Source of the DNA: Notamacropus eugenii
Lineage: Eukaryota; Chordata; Mammalia; Diprotodontia; Macropodidae
Length of the DNA: 64,000 bases
Direction: 5' to 3'
Assembly (NCBI RefSeq): GCF_028372415.1
Contig: NC_092876.1
Span: 64,074,885-64,138,884 of the forward strand
Part shown: positions 1-10,509 of the stretch, piece by piece
Layout: the number at the start of each line of letters is the position of its first letter
Position numbering within the stretch: the first letter of the stretch is position 1
Notes under the pieces: model-generated
Told to the model about the DNA's origin: nothing
Seen by the model: the letters and a program-made list of their open reading frames with translations, nothing else
Databases searched by the model: none
Position numbers and translations under genes: made by a program

Positions 1-178
1 CATTTGATCCCAACTCCAACAGCAAGAAGTAGGTGGTGTGAGTATTATTATCCCCATTTCACAGAAGAAAAAACTGAGATTCAGGTGAAACAAGGTCATA
101 TCATTATCAAGCGACAGAGTCAGGACTTCAAGTCAAGTCTTCAAACTTGCAAGTCCAGCGTTGCTGAGCATTAGATGG
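1..178 (-). repeat. MIR-type SINE remnant
   Basis: Reverse-strand MIR features: tattatccccatttcacag, aaactgagattcag and a decayed head. It lies in the intron before the first visible SLC17 exon. Confidence 0.6.
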
Positions 179-205
179 TTTTACTAAGAGGATTTCTCTT
201 CCCAG

Positions 206-367
206 GGCCCCTGCCACAGCTGGTCACTGCCTCTGTTCTCTATGCTGAAATGCGGGCCACTATGGGCCATTGCAGTTGCCTATTTCTGTTGTGACTGGCT
301 CTTTTACACCCTGCTGACCCTGCTTCCTATGTACCTAAACCGCATTCTTCACCTGGACACTGGAGAG
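206..367 (+). CDS. SLC17-like gene, internal exon A
   Basis: The acceptor ttctcttcccag precedes 206 and the donor gag|gtgaga follows 367. The exon has 54 codons, phase 0 at both ends. It encodes [14 protein letters not shown] and FYTLLTLLP, the start of the second six-helix half of the transporter. Confidence 0.85.
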
Positions 368-3300
368 GTGAGAGCCACCATGGCCCCCCATGGCCCTGCC
401 TTCCCTTGGGCATCATCAGCTAAGTTCCCATCATCGAAGAAGAGAGGGAGGAACGTTAGATCAATTTACTGCCCAACACTCGCTGTTTAGAGCTGAGCAA
501 ACTGGGAAACCAAGCCTTAGCTCCAAACAAACTGTCTGCCTTTCCTCCTTTCTTCTTTGTTCTTTTTCCCTCCTCTTCCTCCCTCTCTAACTTCCAGGGT
601 TCTTAGACTGTACAGGATTTTCTTCCACTTCCCTTGTGTTCTTGGACAACTTGATACCCACCTCCTGATTCCAGGGGGCCTTTTGGCCCTGGGTTATTCC
701 TTAGAGTGGCTTCCTGAGTGCCCCTCCATACGTTGGGAACTGGCTGGGTCATATAGGCACAGGGCTCCTGGGAGACTTCTTAGTAGCCAAGAGCCTGCTC
801 CAGTTGGGTACGATGAGGAAACTCTTCACCACTCTGGGTAAGAATGGGCCTGATGCCCCTGGGTCTCTCCCCACCCCCACCTCCCTTTTCCCATCCCCTT
901 CTGAGACCTGTGGGTCAGTCCATCTGGACATATTCAAGTGGGCCCTGGACACATGATGCATCCGTTTAAAAGGGAGGTCTGGGTGGACTGTGTATGAGCC
1001 AGCACACATCTTGTGCTTGCACTGAGCAAGTATTTGTGGAATAAATGAATGAAGGAGTGAAGGAGAAAGGGCCTAAATAGGGAAGAGGAGCATGAGAAAT
1101 GGACAGAGAATGGGAGTGCGCAGAAGGAAGAAGGAAGAGATCCCAGGTGAATCAAGAAGAGAGGTTAGAAGCAGAGGAAATGCTGTCCCTGTGTCTTTCC
1201 CAAGGGATGCTGTGCCCAGCAGCCCTAGTGCTCGTGGTGTCTTACATTGGCTGCAATTACATCGCCGCTGTCATTCTCTTCACTCTCTCCATGACCCTCA
1301 TCAGCATGACCGGGGCTGGCTTTGCTGTGAATCTCTTGGATGTTGCCCCCAGGTCAGTCTCTGCCTCCTCTTTTCTGAATGGTGTTTCCCTACCCTTGTC
1401 TGTACTCAGAACCCTGCCAGGTGTCACAAAAAGGTGAGAGGGTCAAGGATGCCTAACAAATTGAATGTTTTTCAGTTAGTCAGTCAATAAGCATTAATTG
1501 TCTACTCTGTGCCAGGCAGGGCAGCTAGGTGGCACAGTGGATAGAGTGCCAGGCCTGGAGTCAGGAAGACCTGAGTTTAAATCTGACCTCAGACACTTAT
1601 TAGCTATGACCCTGGGCAAATCATTTAACCTGTTTGCCTAAATTTCTTCATCTGTAAAATGAACTGGAGAAGGAAATGGCAAACTATTCCAGCATCTCTG
1701 CCAAGAAGACCCCAAGTGGGATCACAAAAAAATTGGAAATGAATGAACAACACGTACCAGGCATTGGACAAGCGTTGGAGATACAAAAAGTGGTAGAAGA
1801 CATTCCTGGCCCTTGAGCTCCTAATATAATGATTCCAATGGACCATCAAAGTTTCCTATTTAGGGGCCTACTCTATCCCTCAGTACTGTTCCCTCCACAC
1901 CAAGATTGAGCTTTCTGAGGGCAGGAACCTTTTTTGGTCTCCCCCTCAGGGCTGGACACACAGTAGAGAATCACTGAAAAGTTGGTGAATGGAAGAAGAA
2001 AACGTTCGTTGGCCTCTGATGTTCTTTTTTCCCTCACCCAGGTACGCAGGCTTCCTGCATGGAGTCATTAACACCCTAGCCAATCTCTCAGGAATGGTGG
2101 CACCCAGTGTGGCTGGATTCCTCAACAGTCAGGTAACTAGAAAGAGAACAGCCTTCCCACAGCAATCCCAGAAGGGTGCAGCTGATATCATCCCCACTTT
2201 ATAGGTGGAGAAACTGAGGCCCAGCTACTCCAGCCTGAACCCATCCCCCTAAAGACCATCCCCAAATGCCTTAGCCCAAACCTCACCTATCCATATCCTG
2301 CCAATCCTTCCCAACAATGCTTGCTCAGGACCTTGGGCCTGGCCATCTGCCCTGTGGCTCCAGTTCAGGACCACCGTGACTTTCTGTCTACACTGAAACG
2401 GAATTTTCTGCAGGAGTTGTTTCCCCCAATGAAAAGGTGAACTCTGAGAGCAGAAACTGTCTTGGGTTCTCTTTGTATTCCTAGAGTTTTCCACAGTGCT
2501 TTGCACATAGTAAGTGCTTATTAATGCTCCTTGTCTGTGAGTATAGTGGGCATTTCACTGCACCACACCAATAAAAGGTTCTATGGCCTCATCAGAACAG
2601 TCCATGGACTGGACATCTGGAGACCAGGGTTCTAGTCCTTACTGTGCCATTAAACAAATGTGTGGTCCTGGGAAGGTCACTTCCTTTTTCTCTGGGCCTG
2701 ATTGTCCTCATCTCCTTATTTTCCTTCAAGGCTGAGTTCAAACATGGTTTCTCTTGAACCTTTCCCAGTGCCCCCCAGTGGTTAGGACTTTCTCCCACCT
2801 CAGATTTCCTGATCACTTACCCTTCTGTAAAGTTATATCCCTCCAATAAAATGTGATCTCCTTGAGGGCAGGGTCCATTTCATTTCTGTCTTTGTATCCC
2901 AAGCCCCTAGCGTAGTTCCGTAGCATGGAACGTAATTGAATCTATAAAATCTTCCAGCTCTAAAATTTTATGTTCTAAGTGCCTTCCAAGCCCTGATATC
3001 CCACATTCTAAGGGATCTCCCAGCTCTGACATCCTGTGTTTTAAGGGCCCTCCCACCTCTGAAACCCAAGGTCTAAATTCTCTTTGAATGCTAAATCTAA
3101 GTACTACCATGATGTTCTATGTCCCAATGTTCTATGTCTAAGGGTTTTTTTAACTTTAATTCCTTTGCACGATGAGGTGAGAGAGGGAGGGAAGAGGCAT
3201 TTATTAAGTGCCTGCTATGTGCCGGGCACTGAGCTGAGCACTTTACAAGTATTATCTTGGCCATGGAACATTACCCACACATGTAGACCTTTAGGACTTG

Positions 3301-3753
3301 TTTATTGAGCTCTCTAGAAGAAGAGAGGGTGGGCTTGGAGGCAGGGCCATGGGCCTTCGTTGAGTTAGTGTTAGGACAGCTGCCCTTTACCCCAACTGGT
3401 GCCCAAGCTCTTCCCTGAACCCTCATGAATCTCCTTCCTGAATGGATCATTCTCCTTTCAGCCCCTGCCACAAGTTCCCATCTCTCTCCCTTTCAATCCC
3501 ATGGGATGACGGTCTTCACTCAGGACCCCGTGGGCAGCCAGCCTGGGGTGAAGCTTCCATTCTCCCTTGAGTTGGGCCGGCGCCTATGGTTTCATGAACC
3601 TGACTGCCCTGTTTTGGTTCGCAGGACACCCTGCCTGGCTGGAGGAATGTCTTCTTTCTGTCAGGAGCCATTAACCTATGTGGGGTGATCTTCTACCTCA
3701 TCTTTGGCCGTGCAGACATCCAAGACTGGGCAAGAGTAGACAGCATCCCATGA
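206..3753 (+). CDS. SLC17-family transporter, sialin-like, 3' part of gene (five exons)
   Basis: Five exons (206-367, 705-837, 1205-1352, 2042-2132, 3625-3753) join in one open frame of 220 codons plus TGA. Every complete intron is GT-AG and the phases agree (0, 1, 2, 0). The protein matches the C-terminal half of the SLC17 anion transporters. It has [12 protein letters not shown], then [35 protein letters not shown], and a last membrane segment ending [10 protein letters not shown]. The order and spacing agree with sialin (SLC17A5, about 495 residues, a lysosomal proton/sialic acid carrier) as I remember it; the IQDWA ending also occurs in SLC17A4. About six membrane segments, roughly TM7-12, should lie here. 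The 5' exons are outside the window. The substrate cannot be read from the sequence, so I give no symbol. The gene looks intact. Confidence 0.88.
705..837 (+). CDS. SLC17-like gene, internal exon B
   Basis: The acceptor is ggttattccttag|AGT and the donor is CTGG|gtaag. The correct frame reads [18 protein letters not shown] and later [12 protein letters not shown] longer open frame over the same bases (557-841) is a shadow: it runs through the acceptor and has no family similarity. Confidence 0.85.
1205..1352 (+). CDS. SLC17-like gene, internal exon C
   Basis: The acceptor is gtctttcccaag|GG and the donor is CCCAG|gtcagt. The exon encodes a hydrophobic stretch with [10 protein letters not shown] and then [12 protein letters not shown]. 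That is the family's N-x-LD-x-AP motif, where sialin has INHLDIAPS. Confidence 0.87.
1468..1860 (-). repeat. L2 LINE 3'-end remnant, split by a SINE
   Basis: The flanks read 'aataagcattaattgtctactctgtgccaggca' in pieces left of the SINE and 'ccaggcattggacaagcgttgg' in pieces right of it. Both are reverse-strand L2 3' end. The SINE at 1519-1750 separates them, so the L2 copy is older. Confidence 0.55.
1519..1750 (+). repeat. tRNA-headed marsupial SINE (MAR1-like), near complete
   Basis: It begins gggcagctaggtggcacagt, has the B-box region around gagtttaaatctgacc, then gccctgggcaaatca-type core, ggagaaggaaatggcaaac, and a tail near gaatgaacaa. This head-plus-body layout recurs throughout the window. 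The family name is from memory. Confidence 0.75.
2042..2132 (+). CDS. SLC17-like gene, internal exon D
   Basis: The acceptor is cctcacccag|G, completing the Arg codon begun in the previous exon. The exon then reads [19 protein letters not shown] and ends AGFLNSQ before gtaact. In sialin the same place reads YAGILLGITNTFATIPGMV, as recalled. Confidence 0.88.
2605..2925 (+). repeat. MIR followed by L2 3' end, inside the last SLC17 intron
   Basis: 2605-2715 has MIR features (ggttctagtcctt, tgtggtcctgggaaggtcac). 2722-2925 has the L2 3' end (ctccttgagggcagggtcc, tgtatcccaagcccctagc). The last intron (2133-3624) otherwise holds no visible exon. Confidence 0.55.
2926..3110 (+). repeat. Degenerate 33-bp SINE-tail minisatellite, about five units
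   Basis: Units of the kind ctcccagctctgacatcctg followed by tgttttaaggg repeat about every 32-34 bases and decay toward both ends. They are the reverse complement of the unit amplified at 19184-20239. Confidence 0.6.
3625..3753 (+). CDS. SLC17-like gene, terminal coding exon
   Basis: The acceptor is ggttcgcag|GAC. The exon reads [20 protein letters not shown], a last membrane helix, and [17 protein letters not shown] before TGA at 3751. The tail after the last helix is short, as is usual in the family. Confidence 0.87.
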   Translation, partial: DTLPGWRNVFFLSGAINLCGVIFYLIFGRADIQDWARVDSIP

Positions 3754-3843
3754 TGAGGGGCAGCCCAAGGGGAGCCTGTTGCCCACCCTGCTGCTGTGGG
3801 GAGAAGAAAATACCGAGCTTGGAGGGAAGGGACTTGGGGGCTT

Positions 3844-3849
3844 AATAAA
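3844..3849 (+). terminator. Poly(A) signal of the SLC17-like gene
   Basis: An AATAAA hexamer 91 bases after the stop codon is followed at once by a GT-rich tract (gttgggggtgtaag), the usual downstream element. The 3' UTR is therefore about 100 bases. Confidence 0.75.
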
Positions 3850-3961
3850 TGTTGGGGGTGTAAGCTCAGTTCCATGTGGATAGTCTCAGGCAGGTAAAAG
3901 TGAGGACTTCTAAACCTTAGAGTTCTCATGAGTTCCCCCAGGGAACAGCTGGGAACTGAGG

Positions 3962-4414
3962 TGTGAGACCCGGGCTATCTCGTGCATTTCTGCCTCTTCC
4001 CTGTGGGAAACTTGCTGGGGAGAGCATCCCCGCCCCTGAGATTAATCCATGGTCTGAGCACACCTATTGTTGTCTAAGGGCTGAGAACAGGCATGGTATT
4101 CACGTGCAAACTATGCGGGAGAGCTTAAGTAGGGTCAGGAAAGCCTGAAGGCGCTCTTCGCCCTGAGGGGCCCTTAGAGGACAGAAGGCCCCTCTCCCCT
4201 CTCCCCTCTCCCCTCTCTCACTCCCACTTCCATTCTCTTACTGTAAGATCTTTGCCTCCTTGGGAAGAGGATTCCTCTCTCCTAAGGAAGAATTCACCCT
4301 GCACATGTAACCAAGACCCTGAATAAAGCCTAACCCTTGTTCGACTCTGGAAAGTCTCTTCTCTCATACGTTTATCTGGTTTGGCCAGCCGAAGACCTGC
4401 GACAGGTAAGGAAA
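3962..4414 (+). mobile_element. LTR-like fossil, probably a solo retroviral LTR
   Basis: The segment starts with TGTGAGACC and ends with CTGCGACA (TG...CA ends). It has a CT-rich stretch near 4190-4218, an AATAAA signal near 4322 and a U5-like segment after it. No internal retroviral region is visible beside it. I could not find a clear target-site duplication, so exact ends and family are uncertain. It lies about 100 bases after the SLC17 poly(A) site. Confidence 0.55.
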
Positions 4415-4439
4415 GACTCAGGTAGCCCTTAGGCCTCTA

Positions 4440-4580
4440 GGCCTGACAAATAAATGCTTAGTGGATTGATCTCTGGTCCCAGCCCTGCCTCTGACTTGGT
4501 ATGTGATCTTGGTCAAGTAACTTCCTTTCACTCCTATCTATCAAACAAGAGGATAGGGACATCCCTCCTCCTGTTAGAGA
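4440..4580 (+). repeat. MIR-type SINE remnant
   Basis: Features ggtcccagccctgcctctgac, gatcttggtcaagtaac in pieces and an A-rich 3' part follow the usual MIR order. Confidence 0.5.
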
Positions 4581-4769
4581 AGAGGAAGAGGTGGGATGCT
4601 GTATATCAGAAAGGCTGTCCTGGGCCAGGGAAATCTACCTTACTGTTTGTCTTTGTTTTCAGGGAGGGTTCAAGGCAGTGGAGGATATTGGGAAATGACT
4701 AGTGTGAAAACAAAAGACATTAATAAAGCTGTTGGGTTTTTTTAAAAGCAAGAAGTTTGGACTAGCTGG

Positions 4770-4900
4770 TTCCTAACATGCTTCTGCACTCTACAAGCCT
4801 TTGTCTAGGGCCTCTCCCAGCTCTGACACCCTGTGTTCTAAGGGTTTTCGCAGCTCTGACAGTCTATGCTTCTACATAATACTTCATATATCTTTGGTAC
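4770..4900 (+). repeat. SINE-tail minisatellite, about three to four units
   Basis: Successive units carry cccagctctgacaccctgtg, then ttctaagg, then gcagctctgacagtc. This is another short expansion of the 33-bp motif, independent of the long array. Confidence 0.55.
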
Positions 4901-5210
4901 CGACTGATACCATTTATGAGAAATACTTTTCAGGATTCCTCCAAAAAGTGGAGCAGAACAGAGGGTCCAGGGAGGCCCCGCAGGCAGTCTGGAGCAAACT
5001 GCCAACCTAGACAGGCCACATACGGTTTGTTAGCCTGGCCATGTACATGGTGGCTCATCACCATCAGGACAGTTCACTATTGAGGGATGAATTTTGTCAC
5101 CAACTCACTTTATGACACCCAAATCTCCTGGGAATGAAGGGTGAGTTCCTGTGCCACAAAAGGAAATATTGCCCTGGATAAAATTAGGGTCATGTGAAAT
5201 ACTGAAAAGC
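4900..5210. other. Intergenic stretch, nothing recognised
   Basis: I see no exon, repeat head or simple repeat. The longest open frame here (ending 5010) starts within minisatellite sequence and has no family similarity. Confidence 0.4.
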
Positions 5211-5348
5211 ATGGTGATGTGGAAAGTGTTAGATCAGGAGTCCAAAGGACTAGATTCAAATCTCTACTACTTCCATCCTGTGTGACCTTGGAGAAGTCAA
5301 TTCAATCAATCAACACACATTTGTTTAACACCCACTGTTTGAGAAATG

Positions 5349-5548
5349 GGTGACTAGGTAGTAGTAGCACAGCATTCCAGGCCTGGAGTCAGGAAGACCT
5401 GAGTTCAAATCTAGCTTCAGATTCTTATTAGCTGTGTGACCCTGGGCAAGTCACTTAACCCCTTTTTATCTCAGTTCCTCATATGTAAAATGAGGGGCTT
5501 GGATTAGATCACCTCTGAAGCCTCTTCTAGATCTATGATACTATGACC
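5349..5548 (+). repeat. tRNA-headed SINE with MIR-type 3' tail
   Basis: Head gtagcacagcattccaggcc, then gagttcaaatctagc, tgaccctgggcaagtcac, and a tail cctctgaagcctcttctag followed by atctatgatact. This tail is the kind of sequence I propose as the seed of the 33-bp minisatellite. A separate MIR head fragment lies at 5215-5300. Confidence 0.65.
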
Positions 5549-6439
5549 AGATTACTTCTGAGACTCCTTTGAACCATAATAATCTCTGAGTTTAAGAAAA
5601 GGGGTATAGTAAGTGCTGAGACAAGAAAGTTTGACATGACTAGGTCGGGATTTGAAAACAATACCCTATTCCCTTGGTATTACTGCCTGTCTATATCTCT
5701 GGTTCTTCATTGTAACAGCCACAGAGAACAGGGTTTTCTACCAGTAAAAAAAAATTGTTTATTCATCAAAAGCCATTCTAAAAAACATTCTTCAAATCCT
5801 TCCTTGATGGTAATAAATTATTTCGGGGAATACCCTTTGTAAAGAAGCTGATTTGGGTGTTTTGGGAGGATGGTGTTTGTTATGTTTAAAACCAAATATA
5901 TAAAAGATGAAAGTGCACTTTATTGCAACCCAGGGGCTGCCTACCTAATTGGTTCCCTCTCTTGGTTCTAAGGGTAAAAATTCTTGAGTGTCCACCTCTC
6001 CATTTAAGACCGGAGATCTTATAAAAAAACTAACTTTGAAAGACTTGGGAACTGAACCATGAGTCCAGGGGACTGATGAGAAAGCATGCTGCCTCTTTCC
6101 GGACAAGAGGAAATAGCATCAAGATGCTTGATTGAATATTATGAAGCTTTTATGTATTTACTTTTTGTTTAGTTAGCCTGGGGGAGGAAAGAGAGAGAGA
6201 AAATAAATATTTTAATTAAGTTTAAAGAGAACCAAAACTATCCCAAAGATCTCTGGGTATCAACGAAAAAAAAGCCAACGGGCTATAATCAAGAGTTGAC
6301 TTGGAAAAATAGACTGTTTCTCCAAGGCATACATAACATTCAATGTGATGAAAGTACAGTTTCATGATGAACAATTAAAGAACGCGTTCCAAAGGCTTGT
6401 CATCTCATGTAATATAAGTAGTTTCAGCAAAAGGACATA

Positions 6440-7262
6440 CTGGATTTTTTAATAATTTTTTATAATTTTATAATTTATTATAAACCTAAATACAAAATGA
6501 AAAAAGAAAAAAAATGCCATTCGCACAGCAGAACATGAGACGATTCAATATAAAGCAATAAATTTCCATTTCAAGAAAACTATATAATAAACGCTACACA
6601 TTATTTTCAAAGCAGCCTAGCTTTTCTTTGTTTCCTCACTGGTTTTCTTTTGCTCTCTGCTGTGCACTTTTTACTTTATTTCTTTTCCTACCCTCCAAGA
6701 AGGCTACAATTAAGTGCAGATATATATTTAGATATATATAGAGAGAGAGAGATACACACACACATATATATAGTTATATATACGCATGCACATATATGAG
6801 CATATATACTCACATACGTATATGTGAGATCATACTGTGGTTATTTCCACCTGTCGTCTGTTTCTCTGAAGGTGGATAGCATCTTCCTTTATAGGTCCAA
6901 GTCTTTCCATGTTTTTCTAAATCAACCAGCTCGTTGTTTCCTACACCACAGCGACATTCTAACCCAATCCCATCCTATCTGAGAGACTGACTAGAAAAGT
7001 CTCCCCCAATTTTCTTCATTCTTTCTATTCTTGGTTATAGAGGTTTTATTTATACAAGAAAATTTGAATTTAAAATAATCAAAATTATTCATTTTATACT
7101 TCAATAATGCTCTCACCTTATACTTCAAGGTCTGATGTTGCTGACTCTACTTCCTTTACATCTTTTTTTCCTCCTGTTTTCTTTGAAGTTCCTGACTTTT
7201 TGTTCTTTCAAATGAACTTCATTAGGATATATTGAATGGTAAAAATAAAAAGTTAAAGATAT
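6440..7262 (-). mobile_element. L1 LINE 3' region, old and deleted
   Basis: The reverse complement of 6880-6960 reads like the marsupial L1 ORF2 C-terminus (NNELVDLEKHGKTWT-like). 6440-6870 is AT-rich 3' UTR holding a TA/CA microsatellite. 7080-7262 matches an earlier ORF2 part (FIxKNK-like), so sequence between them is lost. Confidence 0.5.
6716..6835. repeat. (TA)/(CA)/(GA) microsatellite cluster
   Basis: Short runs of atatat, gagaga and cacaca alternate over about 120 bases, then gradually lose order. Confidence 0.8.
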
Positions 7263-7361
7263 AAATTTTAAAAACCAGGGGTCTTCAAATTAGATATTTG
7301 CAAAGTGCTTAGCACCCTTCTTGATCCAGAGTAAGTACTATATAAGTGCTAGTGACAAAGC

Positions 7362-7590
7362 TATGTAGCACATTGGATAGAGGGCTGGGCGTGGAGTCCA
7401 GAAGACCTGAGTACAGTGACTGGGAATGTCACCCAACCTTTGTGTGCCTCAGTTTCCTCAAGGGGATAATAATAGTACCTACCCTGTAGGTTTGTTGGGA
7501 GAATCAAATAAGATAATGTTTGTACCCACTTAGCACAGTACCTGGTAGATAGTAGGCACTTAATACATGCTTATTCCTTCCCTGTCCCCT
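7362..7590 (+). repeat. MIR-type SINE, nearly full
   Basis: Head gctatgtagcacattggata, then tgtgcctcagtttcctcaag, gtttgttgggagaatcaaat and the 3' end gtaggcacttaatacatgct, in the MIR order. Confidence 0.65.
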
Positions 7591-7659
7591 TCAAGCAAAA
7601 ACTGAATGACCTAGTCTTGGCTTGTCTAGTAAATCTTCTGTATTACTAAAAAACATTCA

Positions 7660-7835
7660 TATAGCAGCTTAAAGTTTACAAAACTCCTTACGTACTTAAT
7701 CTCATTTGAGTCTCACAACTTTTTGAGGTAAGTAGTGTTATTCTCATTTGGCAGAAGAAGAAACTGAGGCACACACAACTAGTAGTGTCTGAAGCAGGAT
7801 TTGAACCCGTCTTCCAAGACTAGCTCCAGCATTCT
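7660..7835 (-). repeat. MIR-type SINE remnant
   Basis: Reverse-strand features ctcatttgagtctcacaac, gaagaaactgaggcacac and gcaggatttgaacccg. Confidence 0.65.
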
Positions 7836-7844
7836 CTATATCAA

Positions 7845-8110
7845 CTAATCAAGCAACAAGCATTTCCTAACGGCCCATTTGTGCCAGGCACTCTGGCAAT
7901 CAAATATGGGTGGGGAGAAACACAAAAATAAAAATGAAATGCACCTCTCCTCCTGAAGCTCACATTCAGTTGGGGGATAAGCATAGGCAAAAGGAAAAGT
8001 AGGTAATGGTAGTGAGCAAGGTTCTGGCCCCTAGGAAGAATCAGGAAAGACTTCGTGAAGACAGTGGTCCTCAGCTGGAGTTCAGCTTTGAAGGCAGCTG
8101 CCCACATGGG
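7845..8110 (-). repeat. L2 LINE 3'-end remnant
   Basis: Reverse-strand L2 order: atcaagcaacaagcatttcc, tgtgccaggcactctgg, then ctcctgaagctcacattc and a degenerating remainder. 8110-8730 holds nothing else I can name. Confidence 0.5.
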
Positions 8111-8734
8111 TCAGCCCTGAGATCCCTGAGCCCCTGGATCCAGATGGCTTTGCCCTTGGCTTACAGACCCCAGGGAGTGGCCTGTGAGTGCTCAGTGGGT
8201 GGATCTGGGAGGGCTGGGGTGACCTGGCAGGAGGCAGGTGGTTCTGAGCTGTGGCAGAACTCGCTGCCAGTGGCTGGCAATTCCTGTGAATACTTGCTGA
8301 ACTAGAAGAGAGGGCTGAAGGAGCAAAGAGTAAGGGGCCCCTGGGTCTAAGGGCAAGAGTGTCAAGGGCCAGTCCTCCAGAGCTTTTTCCTAGGCAGGAG
8401 GGCATGTGCATGGTTGAGAAAGGAACCTGGTTCAAGCCTGAGTATGGTGCCTTCTTCTTCATTTCATTAGTCCTGCCCTGCCCCTGGCCAATCCTTCCTT
8501 CTCACCCTGGTGGCCTGTCTCCCCCTACATTCTTGCATTCTTCCTCCCCCCCACTCCCAGTCAACCTTGGCCAAGCAGAAGTCTTGATCTCTGAGGTCTC
8601 TATCCTTCCCTCCCCTCTCTCTCCTCACTCCATCCAATAGCCTCCACCATGAGGAAAAAAAAGATGCCATCAACACTGTGGTCACGTGGACTCCAGAAAG
8701 TCCACCAGCACCTCTTCTATAAATGCAGAGGGAT

Positions 8735-8920
8735 TGACCCTCAGGCACTTACTAGCTGTGTAACCCTGGGCAAGTCACTTTACCCTGTTTGCTTCAGTTT
8801 CCTCATTTGTAAAAAATGAGCTAGAGAAGGAAATGGCAAACTGCTCCAGTAACTTTGCCAACAAAATCCCCAAATCATGAAGAGTTGGACGTCACTGAAA
8901 CAAGTGAATAACGACTCCAA
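8735..8920 (+). repeat. MAR1-like SINE, 5' truncated
   Basis: It has ggcacttactagctgtgtaa, ggcaagtcactttaccctg, gagaaggaaatggcaaactg and a tail cactgaaacaagtgaataac. Confidence 0.7.
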
Positions 8921-9604
8921 TCACTACGCCTCATTGGCTCTCAGTCTATGATATTAGGATTATCATTGATGCTTGGAATTAACACATCATAGTTTTTCCT
9001 CCCCAAAAGTGATTTTTCTAATGCCTTTGAGCATGTGTGTGTGTTTGGAAAATCAGAAAAATCTACACTTCCCATCCTTGGGAAAGTTTCAAATTGGGAA
9101 TTCTTGTCCCCTCACTCCCTCCTTCTCTTCTTGCTTTCTCTTGTCCTGGTATCCATCAGTCACATACATTGGTGTCATCCTTTCCTGCCACCCCCTTAAG
9201 CTGTAGATCTAGATCTCTTCTCCCTTTAATTGCAATTCTCCTAGGAAGAATTATCCACCTTCTATGACTCTCCTTCCTCACTACTCACTCACTTCCCAGC
9301 TCTTAGCGATTTGGCCTCAGAGCCCACCACTCTACTGAATGTATTCTTCCTGATGTCTCCAACTAACTTCGTAATCATGAAAATCTAGAGTGGTTTTTTC
9401 TAGTCCTCCTGGACATTTCTGTAGTATCTGATACATGGATACAAACCCCTTTCTCCTCCTTACACTCTCCTCCCTTGAGTTAGCTGACTCTACTGTCTTC
9501 CTTTTTTGACCTTTCCTTCAAAGAAGAGCTGCCTTTGAATCATCCATTTATGGTACCTCCCTTGCCCAAGCCTCAGGTCTCATACCTCTTCTAATAATGA
9601 TAAC

Positions 9605-9715
9605 TGACTAGATATATGTATATACACATACATACTTATATACATGTATGTATATGTATGTATATATGTATGTGTGTATATACACACATATATGTATTAT
9701 ATATGCATACATACA
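9605..9715. repeat. (TATG)n/(CATA)n microsatellite
   Basis: Interrupted tatgta and catata runs over about 110 bases make an open frame without coding meaning. Confidence 0.8.
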
Positions 9716-9991
9716 GTGATTTAAGGTTTGTGAAGCATTTAATTATATTGTCTCATTTGATACAACAACCCCATGAAGTAAATACCAAGACCAGGGGTTG
9801 GGAGCCTACAGCCTCAAGTCCACATGTGGCCCTCTAGGTCCTCAAGTACAGTGCTGCAGGTTCCCCACCCCTGACCAAGACTGTGACGCTCCATTTTACA
9901 GGTGAAGAACCTGAGGCATGCTCAGAAATATTAAGTCCAGAGGTGAGACTTGAAGTACAGTGCCCTAACCACTTGGCACACTGCTTCTCTC
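9716..9991 (-). repeat. MIR-type SINE split by a hAT MITE
   Basis: The left part has ttgtctcatttgatacaac and ccccatgaagtaaatacc. The right part resumes with ctccattttacaggtgaag and the MIR head. The 82-bp MITE at 9792-9873 lies between them. Confidence 0.65.
9792..9873. mobile_element. hAT-type MITE with perfect 8-bp target duplication
   Basis: The element starts CAGGGGTTGGGAGCC and ends GGTTCCCCACCCCTG, so its ends are inverted repeats. It is flanked by ACCAAGAC at 9784-9791 and again at 9874-9881. An 8-bp duplication and CAG...CTG ends are hallmarks of hAT transposons. It is only 82 bases and non-coding. The related elements at 32331 and 43156 share gtggccctctaggtcctcaa-type interior. Confidence 0.85.
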
Positions 9992-10509
9992 TACTTAGCT
10001 CCTTGGAGATCTCATCTATTCCCTTGAGTTCAATTTTCACCTCCATGCAGCTGGTTCCCCCAATCTATACATGTAGTCCCAGTCTCTTTCCTGACTCCTA
10101 GGCCTCCATTTCCCTGGGATAAACTCAAGAAGTAAAATTGAACTACATCTCCTCCCCCCCCCAAAAAAACAACCACTCTTCTCTGCACTCCTGTTACTTC
10201 TATCAATGCTAATACTACCATCCCAGGCTTTCAGGATCAGATCACTGGACTTTTAATTTTTCTTTTTCCTTATTCCCCTTGACCCAACCAGTTGCCAATT
10301 CTACCTCTCTCCTGTATCCTTTTCTTTCTATTCACATGATGAGCACGCTAAATCAGGGCCTCACACTTCTCACAGGCACTAAAGGTCTCTCCGTTTCTGC
10401 TGCTTCCCCTCCCCAGTCCATCTGTACCTGCCAAAAAGATTTCTCCTGATAAACACACAGACCTGAGTATCACATTTCTCTGCCCCCCCCCCAAATTTAT
10501 TGTTTCCTT

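Noticed and set aside
557-841. 94-codon open frame over SLC17 exon B
   Set aside because: It is in the wrong frame and crosses the acceptor; the frame from 705 matches the transporter family.
1519-1600. tRNA-like heads at this and other SINE starts
   Set aside because: They are decayed SINE promoter heads joined to SINE bodies, not tRNA genes; the acceptor stem and anticodon arm are not maintained.
3962-4148. Small open frame after the SLC17 gene
   Set aside because: It lies in an LTR-like segment and has no family similarity.
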